Program-made: the position numbers and the translations under genes
From: Strigops habroptila
Taxonomy: Eukaryota > Chordata > Aves > Psittaciformes > Psittacidae
Direction of reading: 5' to 3'
Assembly (NCBI RefSeq): GCF_004027225.2
Contig: NC_044284.2
Span: 13,868,501-13,932,500, forward strand
DNA length: 64,000 bases
The notes under the pieces: model-generated
The model's database searches: none
The model's input: only the letters and a program-made list of their open reading frames with translations
What the model was told of the DNA's origin: nothing
Shown: positions 28,902 to 40,496 of the stretch, piece by piece
Layout: the number at the start of each line of letters is the position of its first letter
Numbering within the stretch: position 1 is the first letter of the stretch

Positions 28902-31339
28902 ACCTAGTTCTGTTTAAACACTTTATGAAGAATTTTAAGTTGAAAACCCAAGGTGGCCTGAGCCAGTTTGAGCACTGACTGCCAGAGTCCCCTTCGCTCA
29001 CCTGCTTCCAGCTGCGTGTTCTGGCCCTTCCTCAGCACTTCCCACTTTGGTCTTTGGCTCAGCTTCCCCACCAGCTCACGTGCTGAAGCAGCTCAATGGT
29101 CTAATGAGCTCTCCAGCCAGCAGAAAGGAAAACCAGGAAGACGCAGCTGGAGCAGTGACAGGCCAAGGCCCTGGCTGTTGACAGTCAGTTTGTTAAAGCT
29201 CCCATGGATACAACATCCAAGATCCTTTGCAACACAACTCCTCCAAGGATATGAGAGGTTTAGCATGTACTTTTCTTAGGAAACCTGAAATAAATTGTTT
29301 CTGGCTAAGCCTTAAGCCTGACTTAAAAGTAGAAGCTGTTCAACAACTTTTTTTTTTAAATTTTATTTTTTTAACCTTAAAAACACTTCACAGCTGTAGC
29401 TCCCAAGTTGATCTGCTGAAAGCTATCTGGGGATGTGTAGAAAAACCCTGTAACACAGCCAAGTCACACAGCATTGCCTCATCAGAGGGCTTCGGAAAAA
29501 GCCAGCAGCTACAAGAGCGCAATTTCTCATCAGGAAAAACCCAGTTTACGCCCATGTTACTGCAAGAAGGGGCAGTCCCTCTTCTCACCTCTGCACTGAG
29601 CCACACGTCCTACTTCATGGCACCTCACATGAAGCTGTGTGGTTGGCCAGATCACCTCTTTGCTCCAGGCATGAGTTATCACTCTGTGGACACCAGGGAA
29701 CCAAGACTGACACAAGGAACTGACAGAGCTTTGCTTTCTGGCAGCAACAACATCTTATCCTGACTGAAATTGATTAGGAGAGTGCACCAAAGAACAGAAA
29801 AGAAGCCAGAATCAGTGATGAACCATCAATAACTCCAGGAACAAGGAGAGATCATAAAATAACAGTGATCAGAAAAATGAATGAAGGGAGATAACCATAT
29901 AGAGGAAGATGCCCACAGCAATAATTACCCCAGCTGCTCTCCCTTTTAATTCCAAAGGGGAAATAAAACCAGTACTTAATTCCTTCACACAGCCATTTAC
30001 TTATGCAGCTATCTAGCAACTGTGATGCCCAAAGACAGACAAGTGTGGATAATTCAGCTCCCAAGACAAAAAGATGATGATGCAGCCTCCAGACACCTCA
30101 GCCTTGGCAAACTGGAGTCTATAAGCTAGATATCTATCTCACATTAGCAAAGATGCACAGAAACTGGTAATCAGAAATCAAAGAACAGATATAAGAAGTT
30201 TGAATAATCCAAGACACTTATAAAGTATTAACAAGAAATTAATTATTTACTAGAGAAGACAGGAAGAGACAAATACTCTAGTGAAACTTCTCACTGATCA
30301 TCATAAACCAATGCTAACGAACTTCAAGTGATTCAAAAAATTAGGCATTAGTAACGGGGTTTGTACTAATCATCTAAATCCCCAAGTTTTCCCGTCTCCC
30401 TCACAGTTGTATGGCAACTTTTTTCCAAGTAAGGTTTTGCCAGAACATTTGACCAGGAAAGCATTTGATTATAGCAGCACAGTTTATTTTGGGACAAGAG
30501 AGACCTAATTGTGCCAGATGGAATGGCCTAACTTCTTTTGAAAAATGCCTGGGTTTAGTTCTCATTTCAGGCACTGAACACTCCCATCACCAAAGCATTG
30601 TAATGGGTCTCATGCAGGAGCTCCCCAGAGACCACGAACCCACTCTCAGCTGGTAAAGTCAGAAATTAAAATCTGGCTTGCAGAAAGCTTTGCTGCAGAA
30701 AAGCAAGCAGACAGACACACAAACCCAAAGCCAGAACCTGTAGAAAGATGCCTTTTCCTTATGTTTTAGCACTGTTTCGACTTCCCCTTTCAGCAACTGG
30801 ATATGGATTTTTGGTCTCAGAGAAAAATTTAACTCTATCTTATACAGTGAAGGATAGGAAAAAAAAGAAAAAAAATCAACACAAATGTAACCAGTGGTTT
30901 AGCAATAACATTTTAATTCCCAAACACATCTAGTGCATTTGCATTTCTCTTTTGATTTATGCGCTGGTGGATTTTATATAAATTAAATAAACAAACTTCC
31001 TTGCCCAAGTTAAAGTACTAGAAAAATTCAGTCTAAGGCTGCCTTTGAAGAAAGGAACACCAAGCCCAGCTTTCTTTTCAACTGGATCTATTGAACTCAA
31101 GCCTAAATAGGATGCCACCCTACACAGCTTCAATATTTTCTTAATAGTAATTATTTATATATTCTACTGATTTATAACACTCAGTACTTTTTAAGAGTAC
31201 AACTACATCACGCAAAAACTAGCATCTGCAAGAAGTAGCCTTCTATTCTGCATTGTAGTTTTAAAAGAACAGGTTGGTCCTGAACATAAAGCCTTCGCCA
31301 AGTCTAACACTTAACTTCATTTACTCTTATTTATATTGC

Positions 31340-31937
31340 TGTCCTGGGTTCAGCTGTAACAGTTATTTTTCTCCTTCCTAGTAGCTGGTGCAGTGCTGTG
31401 TTTTGGCTTTAGTCGGAGAACAATGCTGATAACACACCGATGTTCTAGTTGTTGCTCAGTAGCACTCACCCTGATCAAGGACTTTTCAGTCTCTCATGTT
31501 CTGCCAGTGAGGAGGGGCACAAGAAGCCGGCAGGAAGCAGAGACAGGACACCTGACCCAAACTGGCCAAAGGGGTATTCCATACCACAGCACATCATGCC
31601 CAGTATAGAAACTGGGGGGAGTCACCCAGAAGGCCAGATCGCTGCTCAGGTCAGGTTGGGTATCAATCAGCAGATGGTGAGCAATCGTATTGTGCATCAC
31701 TTGTGCTTATTGTTGTTATCTTTCCTTTCTCTTTTAGTTTTATATTCTCTCCCCGTATTTCCCTTATTATCATTAGTAGCAGTAGTTTTATACTTGAGTT
31801 ATTGGACTGTTCTTATCTCTATGGGGTTTACATTCTTTTGATTCTCCTCCCCATCCCGCACGGAGAATGAAGAGAAAGGGGGGAGCGAGCGAGCAGCTGC
31901 ATGGTTCCGAGTTACCAGCTGGGCTTAAATCACGTCA
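31340..31937 (+). mobile_element. Solo LTR of an avian ERVL-type endogenous retrovirus
   Basis: It starts TGTCCTGGGTTCAGC and ends GGGCTTAAATCACGTCA, with TG...CA termini and internal landmarks of a common avian LTR (CTAGTAGCTGGTGCAGTGCT; AACTGGCCAAAGGGGTATTC; GTGAGCAATCGTATTGTGCA). The flanks ATTGC (31,335-31,339) and ATTAC (31,938-31,942) look like a 5-bp target duplication with one change. No internal retroviral sequence is present, so this is a recombined solo LTR in WDR47 intron 1. Orientation follows the LTR's own U3-to-U5 order. Confidence 0.88.
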
Positions 31938-34782
31938 ATTACCCATATAAATTAGGATGAAGGATGATGGGCACCCTCCATATTTGATACGGGCCTGGTC
32001 ACCGCAGTTTTGCAGGCCTGTTCAGATGTAATATCCAAACACAGTTTGGATAATGAACTTCTGCAGAGTTAAAGTACACCGATAAGCTCATACATTAACA
32101 GTATTATGAAAATATTCAGTGTGCATCTGCTATCAGAGCAACACAAATAGCTAGAGAAGAACAATAAACCTACTGGAGAAAATTTTCATGTAATCAGTGG
32201 GTTTTTGGCTGATGAGCTCAGACTTCTGTTATAAGCATTATGCTGTCAAAATGATAAGCAGCACTGTAACACTATCATAAAATTATAAATATACATGGGC
32301 TTACACATCACCCCTACCAGTTTTTCTGACAATCAGTGATATGTGTGTATGTGTATAAATAAAAATAATAATAATTAAAAAGTAAAGAACAGCAGGGAAA
32401 ATCAATAATAGAGCTCAAGCTGTATCTTGGTCCATCCCACTATAGTGCTTTCTGCCAGCACATATGGCACGTAACGTCACAATCTGATCAGCTCAAGCAC
32501 TAATACTCGAGAATGACTGAAGCACAGCATTAGCTTGTGGTATAAATGAAAGTGAATGAGTGTTACAGTATAACATTTCAGGTGCTTTCTATTAACCAGT
32601 TTTTTGCTACAACTCTTTTATCTTACCCAGTCTTTTCAGAATTGTGCTTTTCCACACCTGTCCTTCTTACTTCTTTCTCCTGACCACTCTCCCTTATCGT
32701 CTTCCCCTAGTTCTGTATTTAAATTTGTTTTCCTCCTACTAAATCTGCATCAATAGCAAAAGACCAACTTCTCACCACAAACCCTGGCACAAGTTTTCTC
32801 TGTACCTTCAACAGACAACATGTCCTTTAAACAAGCTCTTTGGAACACAGGCTGCCTACTCCTGAATTTTCCAGAGAGAGGTTTCACCCTTGTTCTGTTC
32901 TTACTCATGCTCTAAGAACATGCCAACAGCAAGAATCCTCTCATGGTGTTATAAGCATAGAAAACAGTATTTAAATACTTACACATATAAATATACTAAT
33001 CCAGAAAAATCTTTATGAATTAGAAGTGTCTAAAAAATAGTGGCTAACCAGTCTCTTTTTAGATTACATCTTTTAAGAGAAATATAAAATCTACAGGCAT
33101 TCACATAATAGAAAGCTGAAGTAACATTTAATGTTCTGGAAAACAAGCAAATAGTGGAATTCTAACATAAGTGTTATTCCTACATTATTATCTGAAAATG
33201 TATCACTTGTATATAATACGCACTCACAGAACAGGGTAAGGAATATAAGACTTCTAACTACTCAGAAATACAAGAATAAAATATTAGAGTTCAAATCTTG
33301 AATGTTACCCTGACAGCAGCGATACATTTAAAGGGAGAAGCAATGCCTAATTAGAAGTCTTGGTTCCCTGACTTCAATGACAGCTGCAATGCATATCCAT
33401 AACCTCAGCATCTTGGTGAGCCATGTCACAGATAATCCAAATGTGAAGGAGGAATACATATTTAAAAGGCTGGCTGTTTTGCTTCAAGTTATTTCACCCT
33501 CTAATCCATCCCGTAGTCACTTACAGACGACTCTTGGGCCTGGCCAGAGGCCACTCTGGAGTTCTGGCTACACAGACCCCATGGGAGACTCAGGGCCCAG
33601 TCAGTACCTAGTGGCTGTTTCTCAGGTGCCCTCAATCACCTTCCAGACATTCCACATCAAAAGACATTGAAAAAACCCCCCAAAAGTCTATAAACCGTTT
33701 ATTTTTTATTACAACTGTTTTCCAAACAGTGCAATTCGCTGACACCCACTTCACCCTAAGAGATAGCACAATTCATTAGTTCAAATGAACTTCATTAGGC
33801 GCATTCTAGGCCTTAACAGGAAACCTTCACCAAACTTTATACAGCTGAACTCTATAACTGAAGCCTTTTTCCGCTCCACCATACAGCAAGTGCCCTCTTA
33901 CCAGCCTTTTCTTCCTCACACAGGTTTTTCACTAGCTTGCCCTCTAGTAATCCATTTTATTTACCCTGCTCAGATCAGCTGTTGCTTTAGAGCCACCCAG
34001 CAATCCTAATCTCACCATGCTCTGGAAGTGACTGGCAGAGCTCTTTGCATTCATCAGTCCCTGTTACAACACATCCCCTCTTTATCCACACCATTCTGCA
34101 TCATGAATGCCAAAAAGGTGACATTAAATTATGCAATACTTCCATGTTAAAGGGTAATGCAGAAAAATGAAGAACCCAAACAAGTTACAGACTAGCAATG
34201 AATACATTTCGGCTAAAAAAATAAACCCAACACTTGCTCCAGTTTCTTTTTCCCCTTCTCTTCACGTGCAATTCCACACGAAATCCAGCTCTTGCTGGGG
34301 AAAGGGCTCGGAGCAGCCGCACTGTTTAATTACACAGCGCCGAGCCCGAATTAGCATTTGGGGAATGTCAGCCCGGCACCGGCAGCAGCAGGGCCGCAGA
34401 GGAGCCGACGCTGCTTTGAAGCGGCCCCGGAGCCAGGGCACACCCCGCGCCCGCCGCCTCGCCCGCCCCGAGGCCGGGACGCCGGCACGCTCCGAGCCGG
34501 CCACCGCGGCCCAGCGGCCCGGCCCGGCCCGCCGCGGGTGCCACAACAAAGGGACGGCGGCTGCCGGGCGTCGCCGGCAAGCCGCGGCGATGCTCCCCTC
34601 GGCCGAGGGCCCATTAGCACGGCCGTGCCCGTACGCCGGGGACAGGGCGCGGCCCCTCGACAAGGCAGCCCCGGGGTCTACGGGCCGCCCGGCAGCGCCC
34701 ACCTCTCGGCGCAGCGGCCGCCGCCCCGCCTGGTCGGCCAGCCCCGGCTCCCCGCCCTCCGTCCCGCCCGCCGACACTCACC

Positions 34783-34850
34783 TGAGGGGCCCAGCGGGCC
34801 GTTCGCGCAGCACCAAAGGGGCGTGAGAGGAAGATGGCGGCAGTCCTCGC
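34783..34850 (-). other. WDR47: WDR47 non-coding first exon (5' UTR; upstream border approximate)
   Basis: The donor GCCCCTCAG|GTGAGTG at 34,783 is a strong consensus site in the middle of the CpG island and is the natural partner of the acceptor above 28,350. The transcription start is placed near the YY1/ETS motif at about 34,829-34,841, so the upper border is a guess of a few tens of bases. Confidence 0.6.
34829..34841 (-). promoter_or_regulatory. YY1/ETS composite site at WDR47 start region
   Basis: AAGATGGCGGC on the plus strand (GCCGCCATCTT on the minus strand) is the classic YY1 promoter element, overlapping GGAAG/CTTCC, an ETS core. Such elements typically sit within tens of bases of CpG-promoter start sites. 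Confidence 0.6.
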
Positions 34851-35650
34851 TGCCGGGCGGGGCGGGCCCGGCGCGGTGTCGGGGTCTCGCTCCGGTTCCG
34901 TTCCGCGCTGCGGATGCCACCCGCCCTCACCGCGGACTGCCGGCGGCGCGGCGCCGCAAGACCCTCCCCTCCCAGCGCCGTACCGGGGCGGGGCGGGGTG
35001 GCCGCGCCGCCGCCTGAGTGGAAGGCGAAGGGGGCGGGCCGGGCCGGACCGGGCTGGGCGTCGCCCGCGCCGCGGGGGCGGGGGGGAGGGACAGATGGTG
35101 TCGGCCGCCGCGCTGGGGCGGGCGGGGTTCGCTTTGTTAGCGGCGGGGCGAGCCTCGGGGCTGAGGGAACCGCGGGCGGGGCCGCAGCTGCCAGCCCCGG
35201 CGCAGTGGCGTCCTCCCGCGAAACTCCGCGGCGGCTCCGGGCCTGTCCCGGGGGAGCGGCCCCTCGCGCCTCCGCCCGCCGCGTTCCCAGGGAACGGGTG
35301 TCTAACGGGGGAGGCGGCTCTGGGAATAACTTAGGAACACTGACGGGTCCCCGCACGGGGCAGTCCCGGGCTCCTCATCCAGCCCCGGCTCTTCACAGGC
35401 CCCTGGAGCCGCTCGGCTCTCCGCCCTGCCCGCCGTGCGGCCAGGTACAGCCCGCTGTTAGCGGCCGAGCACACCCGGGTACCCCAATCCACATAAGGCA
35501 CACGGAGCAGGTGCGCCGCTCCCCCGCCGCATGGGGATTGCCAGCCTGCCGGCACGCTCTGCCACCACCGCGGTTCCTGCGCTCATGCGGCGGAGGCTTA
35601 TGGCTCGTTGGCAACACCTTTAGTTACTGCATGAGGCGCGGCCACGTTTC

Positions 35651-38600
35651 GGGCCAGCCGAGGGGTTTTGTGGTGGTTTTGCTGTGTTCTGCTTTTAGAA
35701 AAAGAGCTTATTTTTTACAGAAAGCGTATGTATGCGTATGTTATATTTTATGAAGATGGGTTTATATGTGTAAGTTGTCATTCGGTAGGATTTAACGCGT
35801 TTTTGTAACTCGGAAGATGATGGCATCTAAGAATTATCATGGTGTACAGCTAATAAGCTTTCTCAGTGTTTAAATGTAGCTCTGAGATGAGAGAAAATCA
35901 TGTTAGAACTCTAGTACAGCACTTGGGCAAACCCCATGTGTGTACCGCAGTGCATTGGCAGGCCCTGTCAACGTGGAGATGTGACAGATTTCTGACAAAG
36001 GACGTAGCAAACACCAAATTTTTAATTTTATTAATTTTATTATGCACGTGTGCATGGGCACCATGTATCAGAGGCCAGGGAAGGTTGTCAGAGATTTAAC
36101 TGAAGCTGAACTGGATTCTCTGTCACACTGATGGTTAAAGATGTTAAGAATCACAGTTCGGGTCTGATTGCAGACTGTTCTGCTGAGGATCAGCTGAAGG
36201 GCAGAGGGGAATCATGATGTTATTCTCTCTTCTTTCTGAAAAGGAATACAGAGATATGCCCTGTCCGAAGGCCATCCAGTGAGGAGTGCTGCCTGGCTGC
36301 ACAGCAGGGACTCTGCCAGGGACAAGCAAAGAATGGGGAACTTGATTCCTTCTGCAACGCTCAAGTCCCAGTATCGCATCCTGGGAAGCTCGACTCACTA
36401 CTAAACCACTAAATCCTTATGTTTACTTATAAAGCTACCACTTGCTGTTCAGTTGCCTTTGGAGGCACGGATTAATAGAAAACATAGTTACAGAAATGAA
36501 ACTGTTTCCCAATATATTAGGATATAATAGAGATGATAAAACAGAGGGAGTGCAGAAAACCAAGATGACTTTCATTGTGTAAACAGACCAGTATGCGTAA
36601 CTTTGCTGAATGTACACTTGGGTAAGACAAGTCAATTGTAAATTAGGTTTAATCTACAAAACACTAGATAAACACACATATGCTTTTAAATTTAATCTTG
36701 ATTTCACAGTGGTGTTACGGTGGTTTACCTATGTTTTGTGCAATAGCTTTGTTTTCAGTGAAGGTCCTGGGATGAAATCTCTTTCTTGTTCAGAATTTTG
36801 AGCCTTTCACCGGGAAGTAGCAAACTCCTATAGGCTGGAAGAGATTTCAGGAACCAAGTATCCAGCCTCAGGAACAGGAATGGAAGTATAGGTAGCTTTA
36901 CTTGATGCACCATACTACTCTTAAATATCTAGCGAGGGTACATTGTAGCATCCTGTTGGAAAAGGGCAGAAGAAAGACCCTATTCTTTGCTTGTTCCTAA
37001 CTTTTTACTCGGGCATGGAAATATGTCCTTGGGATGGTCTGGGCTCGCTTTGAACTCCCTAGTCATTGTTGCAAAGCAGGTAACTCCCATGAATAGCAAA
37101 GCTGATGGGTGTGGGTTTTTGAGAGCTTGAAAATCAGGATTAGGAGAGGAGTTCTGCATTGCCTAGTGACAAGACAGAGCACTGCAGTCTGCAGGCTGTC
37201 CTTGGCATGCTTCAGAAAGAAAATAGTCCTTGTGTGACTATCTTATAGCTGTTGCAGGTGGCCGCAGACAATATCGGCAGGGCTGGATATGTTCTTAGAA
37301 CTGCTCCCCAGTGCTAACCTGGCACAAGATCTGCCAGTGGAGTCCAGCAAAGCATCTTTGTATTGTCATCATAAAAATGGGCCAAACCCCTGATCTGTAG
37401 CCATTGTAACAGAGCCTTTCATCTCTTTACATTTTGTATTATGCTCAAATGGTCTTGTGAAAAGGTGAAAAAAATAACATCTGTTTAAAACTTTACTTCC
37501 AGAAACAGTTTTCACTCATTTCAAGAAAGGATTTCCAGAACTTTGCGGTGACACTTCAGCAAAATTCTTGCATAAACTGTAGGAGAATTGTTTATGTCAG
37601 CATCACGGCTCTGGTTTCAGGTAGGTTAGACAAGAAAAATACTGAGCCAAAGTATAATCTGGCTTCAGGTAATTTAAATAATTGGAGGCTTGCGGGGCCT
37701 TGCCAGGTCTTGTAATGCAGACATTTAGATCAGTGGTGATGCAGAAAGAGTAAGACCAAGCCGCCTTGATGGAAAGCTTTGTGTTAGCTTTGAGTCTTTC
37801 TGCAAAGCTCCATTAAGAGATTAACACTGACATAAAAATGCCCGTAGACACTACTTTGTATGTCTCCATAAAGTTCCATACCATTAACTGAAAATTTAAA
37901 TACATTTTACGTGAAAAGAAATTCTTTCAGTGCCTTGCTTAACGAATGTATCACTGGGTAATGACTTACTCCTAAGTATTTTAGACATCCAGTTGTTTGT
38001 AATGTTGAGTTAGAGTCTGAAGAAAGTTTTAAATAACATTTTTCTGTGGAACACTTTTTTACTGGTTTTTGTTCTTTCTTGAAATCCTAGTTGTTATTAG
38101 CTTTTCAGACCAGAGGCAGTTCTGTCTGGCACTCAGTAGTGTTATCCTTGAATTCAGAAATTTGATAAAAAGCCTGGCATTAAGCATTCCATCTCCCAAA
38201 GAGTTTGTACTGAGCTCTTAAATGTGTATGTTGTGTATTGCTCCCCTGCCTCTTATGAAGACAGTAGCTCTGAGTGTGAAGTGGACACGGCAGCTCCTTT
38301 TCTTTCTTGGTAGAAGGAAATAAGCTAGAGTGACTTCCCTACTGTATTTAACTCTTTGCTGTGGTTATCTAAATAAAGGCTATTTCTTTTCACATCTGAG
38401 TGGAAGCAAGTAAGTCTGAAAGTGTATGTACATTTATACGTATGCATACACAAACACAATCCACATCTTTTTTTCCTAAATGGAAGAGTTGGCTTTTAAA
38501 AACAAATTACTTAAAAATGCACAAAGATGCTGTGCATGTTAAAAATACTTTTTTTTCTGCCATCTAGAACTGAAATAAGATCATTTATGGGGTTTGTTAA

Positions 38601-40030
38601 TGGTTTTTAATTAATTAGAAAATGTAAAAGCAGATGTAAGGGGCTGTGGCTGTCAAGAGAGATCTTTATAGCCTAAATTCTTCAAAGTACTTATTTAGTT
38701 CATTAAATTACTAACAAGGCAGCAAAGAAATGCTAATTTGCTGTTTGAAAAGATAGAACTAGTTAAAGGTTTCACCCTTACAAAGCCCTGTTTTTATTAA
38801 TTTATTAAAAGACACATCCACACCTGATCAGTACAGCTGGAATTGAGAATTAAAGCTATTTTTTACATCACCTCTGAGTGGTGATTGATCCAAAAGCTTA
38901 GGTTCCAAGTATAACTGAGATGATTATTGTGCAGTTGGTGATACCAGATCTCTGCCATCCTCTCTGGATCCCGCAGTAGTACAGATGTTGATTCACAAAT
39001 TCTGTACAAATTCAAACACACGGTAGTCATATTCTTTCAAATTAACCAGGGTGTGCTCTGAAGTTTCTCAAGAGCGGTGTTACTCACTGAAGGATAGAGA
39101 AAATGAAGTTGATTCTAAAGCCTGGCAGTACAAAGGCTGGTTTTAGATGGAAATTTGGAGCTGGGCTTGCCAATGAAAAAACAGCTTTACTGGGTGCTAC
39201 TGGGTGTTTGTGTTCCAACATAATTCCTTGGTTGTGTCAGCCTGTTTGTGATGCTGTACAGGGAACCGATTGAGCTGGCTGAAAAATATCCACTTTTAGG
39301 GAGAGAAGGGAAGGCTATTCATTTTCATGCACATTAGTTTTCACTTCAGGACTAAAAGCCCTACTATCACATCTCCTGCATTCTTGAAGCTGCCTTTTGA
39401 ATAGCTCTGAAATTTAGAGATTCTTTATCTGTGTAAGTTAGCCCAACCATTCAGCCTGCCTGTTGGCAGTGCAGTGATGTCATGTTCCCTTTCAGCAAAT
39501 CCGTGCTCTTGCTCTGCAACCCAGGACAACACAAAACCCCCAAAAAGGCACTATTTGGACTGGAAAAAATTGCTATTTTACAAATCTGGAAGAGAGACCA
39601 TATTTTTTGATACTATTTCTGTTCAAGATTGTACCACTAACAAGTACAAGTTAAGGCTCCAGTTCATCTTGAAAACCTTCCCATCTGAAGCAATCACTGT
39701 TACTGACCAGTAAGTTTTCTGTGGTTTTGGAACAATGGAAGCTACCTGAAGTACTGGAGCTTATCAGTTGACTTGCAATTGTGAAACTCGCTTCTGAAGA
39801 GAACATGCTGTCCTTGGGAATGAGATGAAGCGCCTAATTCTTCAACAGCCTCCCACAATAACATGTGAAAGCTGAACTGTTTGTGAAAGAAAGACAATGA
39901 GGAACAGAAGGAGAAATGAAAATGGTACAGATTTCCTACAAGTTCTATGTTGCTGAAAAAAAAGATTTAAATATTAATGTGAACTTTTTATAGTTTCAGT
40001 TTATATTTAGATGTAAGCAAGAAAACAAAA
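35651..40030. other. Intergenic interval between WDR47 promoter and CAMSAP2 3' end
   Basis: About 4.4 kb of AT-rich DNA with no recognised exon, repeat family or RNA gene. A 79-codon plus-strand frame at 39,474-39,713 has no known relatives that I recognise. I looked on the minus strand for TAF13, the human neighbour of WDR47, and did not see it. A lncRNA starting from the CpG island on the plus strand cannot be excluded. Confidence 0.6.
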
Positions 40031-40052
40031 AATGTAGTTTTGGTGCCATGCT

Positions 40053-40058
40053 TTTATT
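40053..40058 (-). terminator. Candidate distal CAMSAP2 poly(A) signal AATAAA
   Basis: TTTATT on the plus strand gives AATAAA on the minus strand, followed within 30 bases by a T-rich stretch (CATTTTTTGTTTTC), a plausible downstream element. Confidence 0.5.
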
Positions 40059-40457
40059 TAAATGAAAGGAAAAAACTACACTGTACCACATAAGTAGCAA
40101 TGACAATATTTTACAGCACAGCATTTGAAAAAATATGGAAGCTATGCTCCATAGAAGTGGACAAGTAAGCACACAATACACTGTACATTTTTCAACAGTG
40201 CCCATTAAATCATAATTAAATAAGCTGAATTTGGCTTTAAACAGCCAAATAATAAAAACTAACAGTCATACTAACATAAAAAAAAAAAAAAAAGATTTCA
40301 GTAGCTATTATGACTGTTAGAATATGAAATTTTGCTCCAAAAACTAAGACGAGAGTTTGGCAATTCAGTCGTAGCAACAATAATAATACCCCTGATGAAA
40401 GCACCAGTGTGTTCGGAAAAGGTCAGTGATAAATACTGGCCTTTATGGAAAGCTTCC

Positions 40458-40496
40458 TTTTTTTTTTTTTTTTTCCTTTTTTTTTTTCTTTTTTTA
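40458..40496. repeat. Poly-T/pyrimidine tract
   Basis: A run of about 39 bases almost entirely T with three interrupting C bases, in the probable CAMSAP2 3' UTR (a purine run in the transcript). Confidence 0.9.

Larger units (their letters stand above)
28351..34782 (-). other. WDR47 first intron
   Basis: A 6.4 kb intron joins the CpG-island first exon (donor CAG|GTGAGT below 34,783) to the coding start exon. It holds one solo LTR (31,340-31,937), a GAAG-rich simple repeat near 28,860-28,901, a T-rich tract near 29,348, and a GC-richer stretch at 28,960-29,770 that I cannot assign. No exon was recognised. Confidence 0.7.
34262..35650 (-). promoter_or_regulatory. WDR47: CpG-island promoter of WDR47
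   Basis: About 1.4 kb of very GC- and CpG-dense DNA, sharply bounded by AT-rich sequence, surrounds the WDR47 first exon. It contains GGGGCGGG-type Sp1 sites on both strands and a YY1/ETS composite motif. No TATA box was seen. All six frames are open over long distances here because of base composition, and none resembles a protein. Confidence 0.8.

Noticed and set aside
29227-29763. 178-codon plus-strand frame in WDR47 intron 1
   Set aside because: Not listed as a gene: no recognisable domain and no splice context. The segment is kept as an open question in the findings.
31449-31841. 130-codon frame inside the solo LTR
   Set aside because: LTR sequence is non-coding; the frame is accidental and no retroviral gene is present.
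34262-35753. Long open frames on both strands (up to 279 codons)
   Set aside because: They fall in a CpG island, where stop codons are rare in all frames. Composition is Ala/Arg/Gly/Pro-rich with no domain, and several overlap each other.
39474-39713. 79-codon plus-strand frame in the intergenic gap
   Set aside because: No recognised family, no splice sites or promoter; length is expected by chance.
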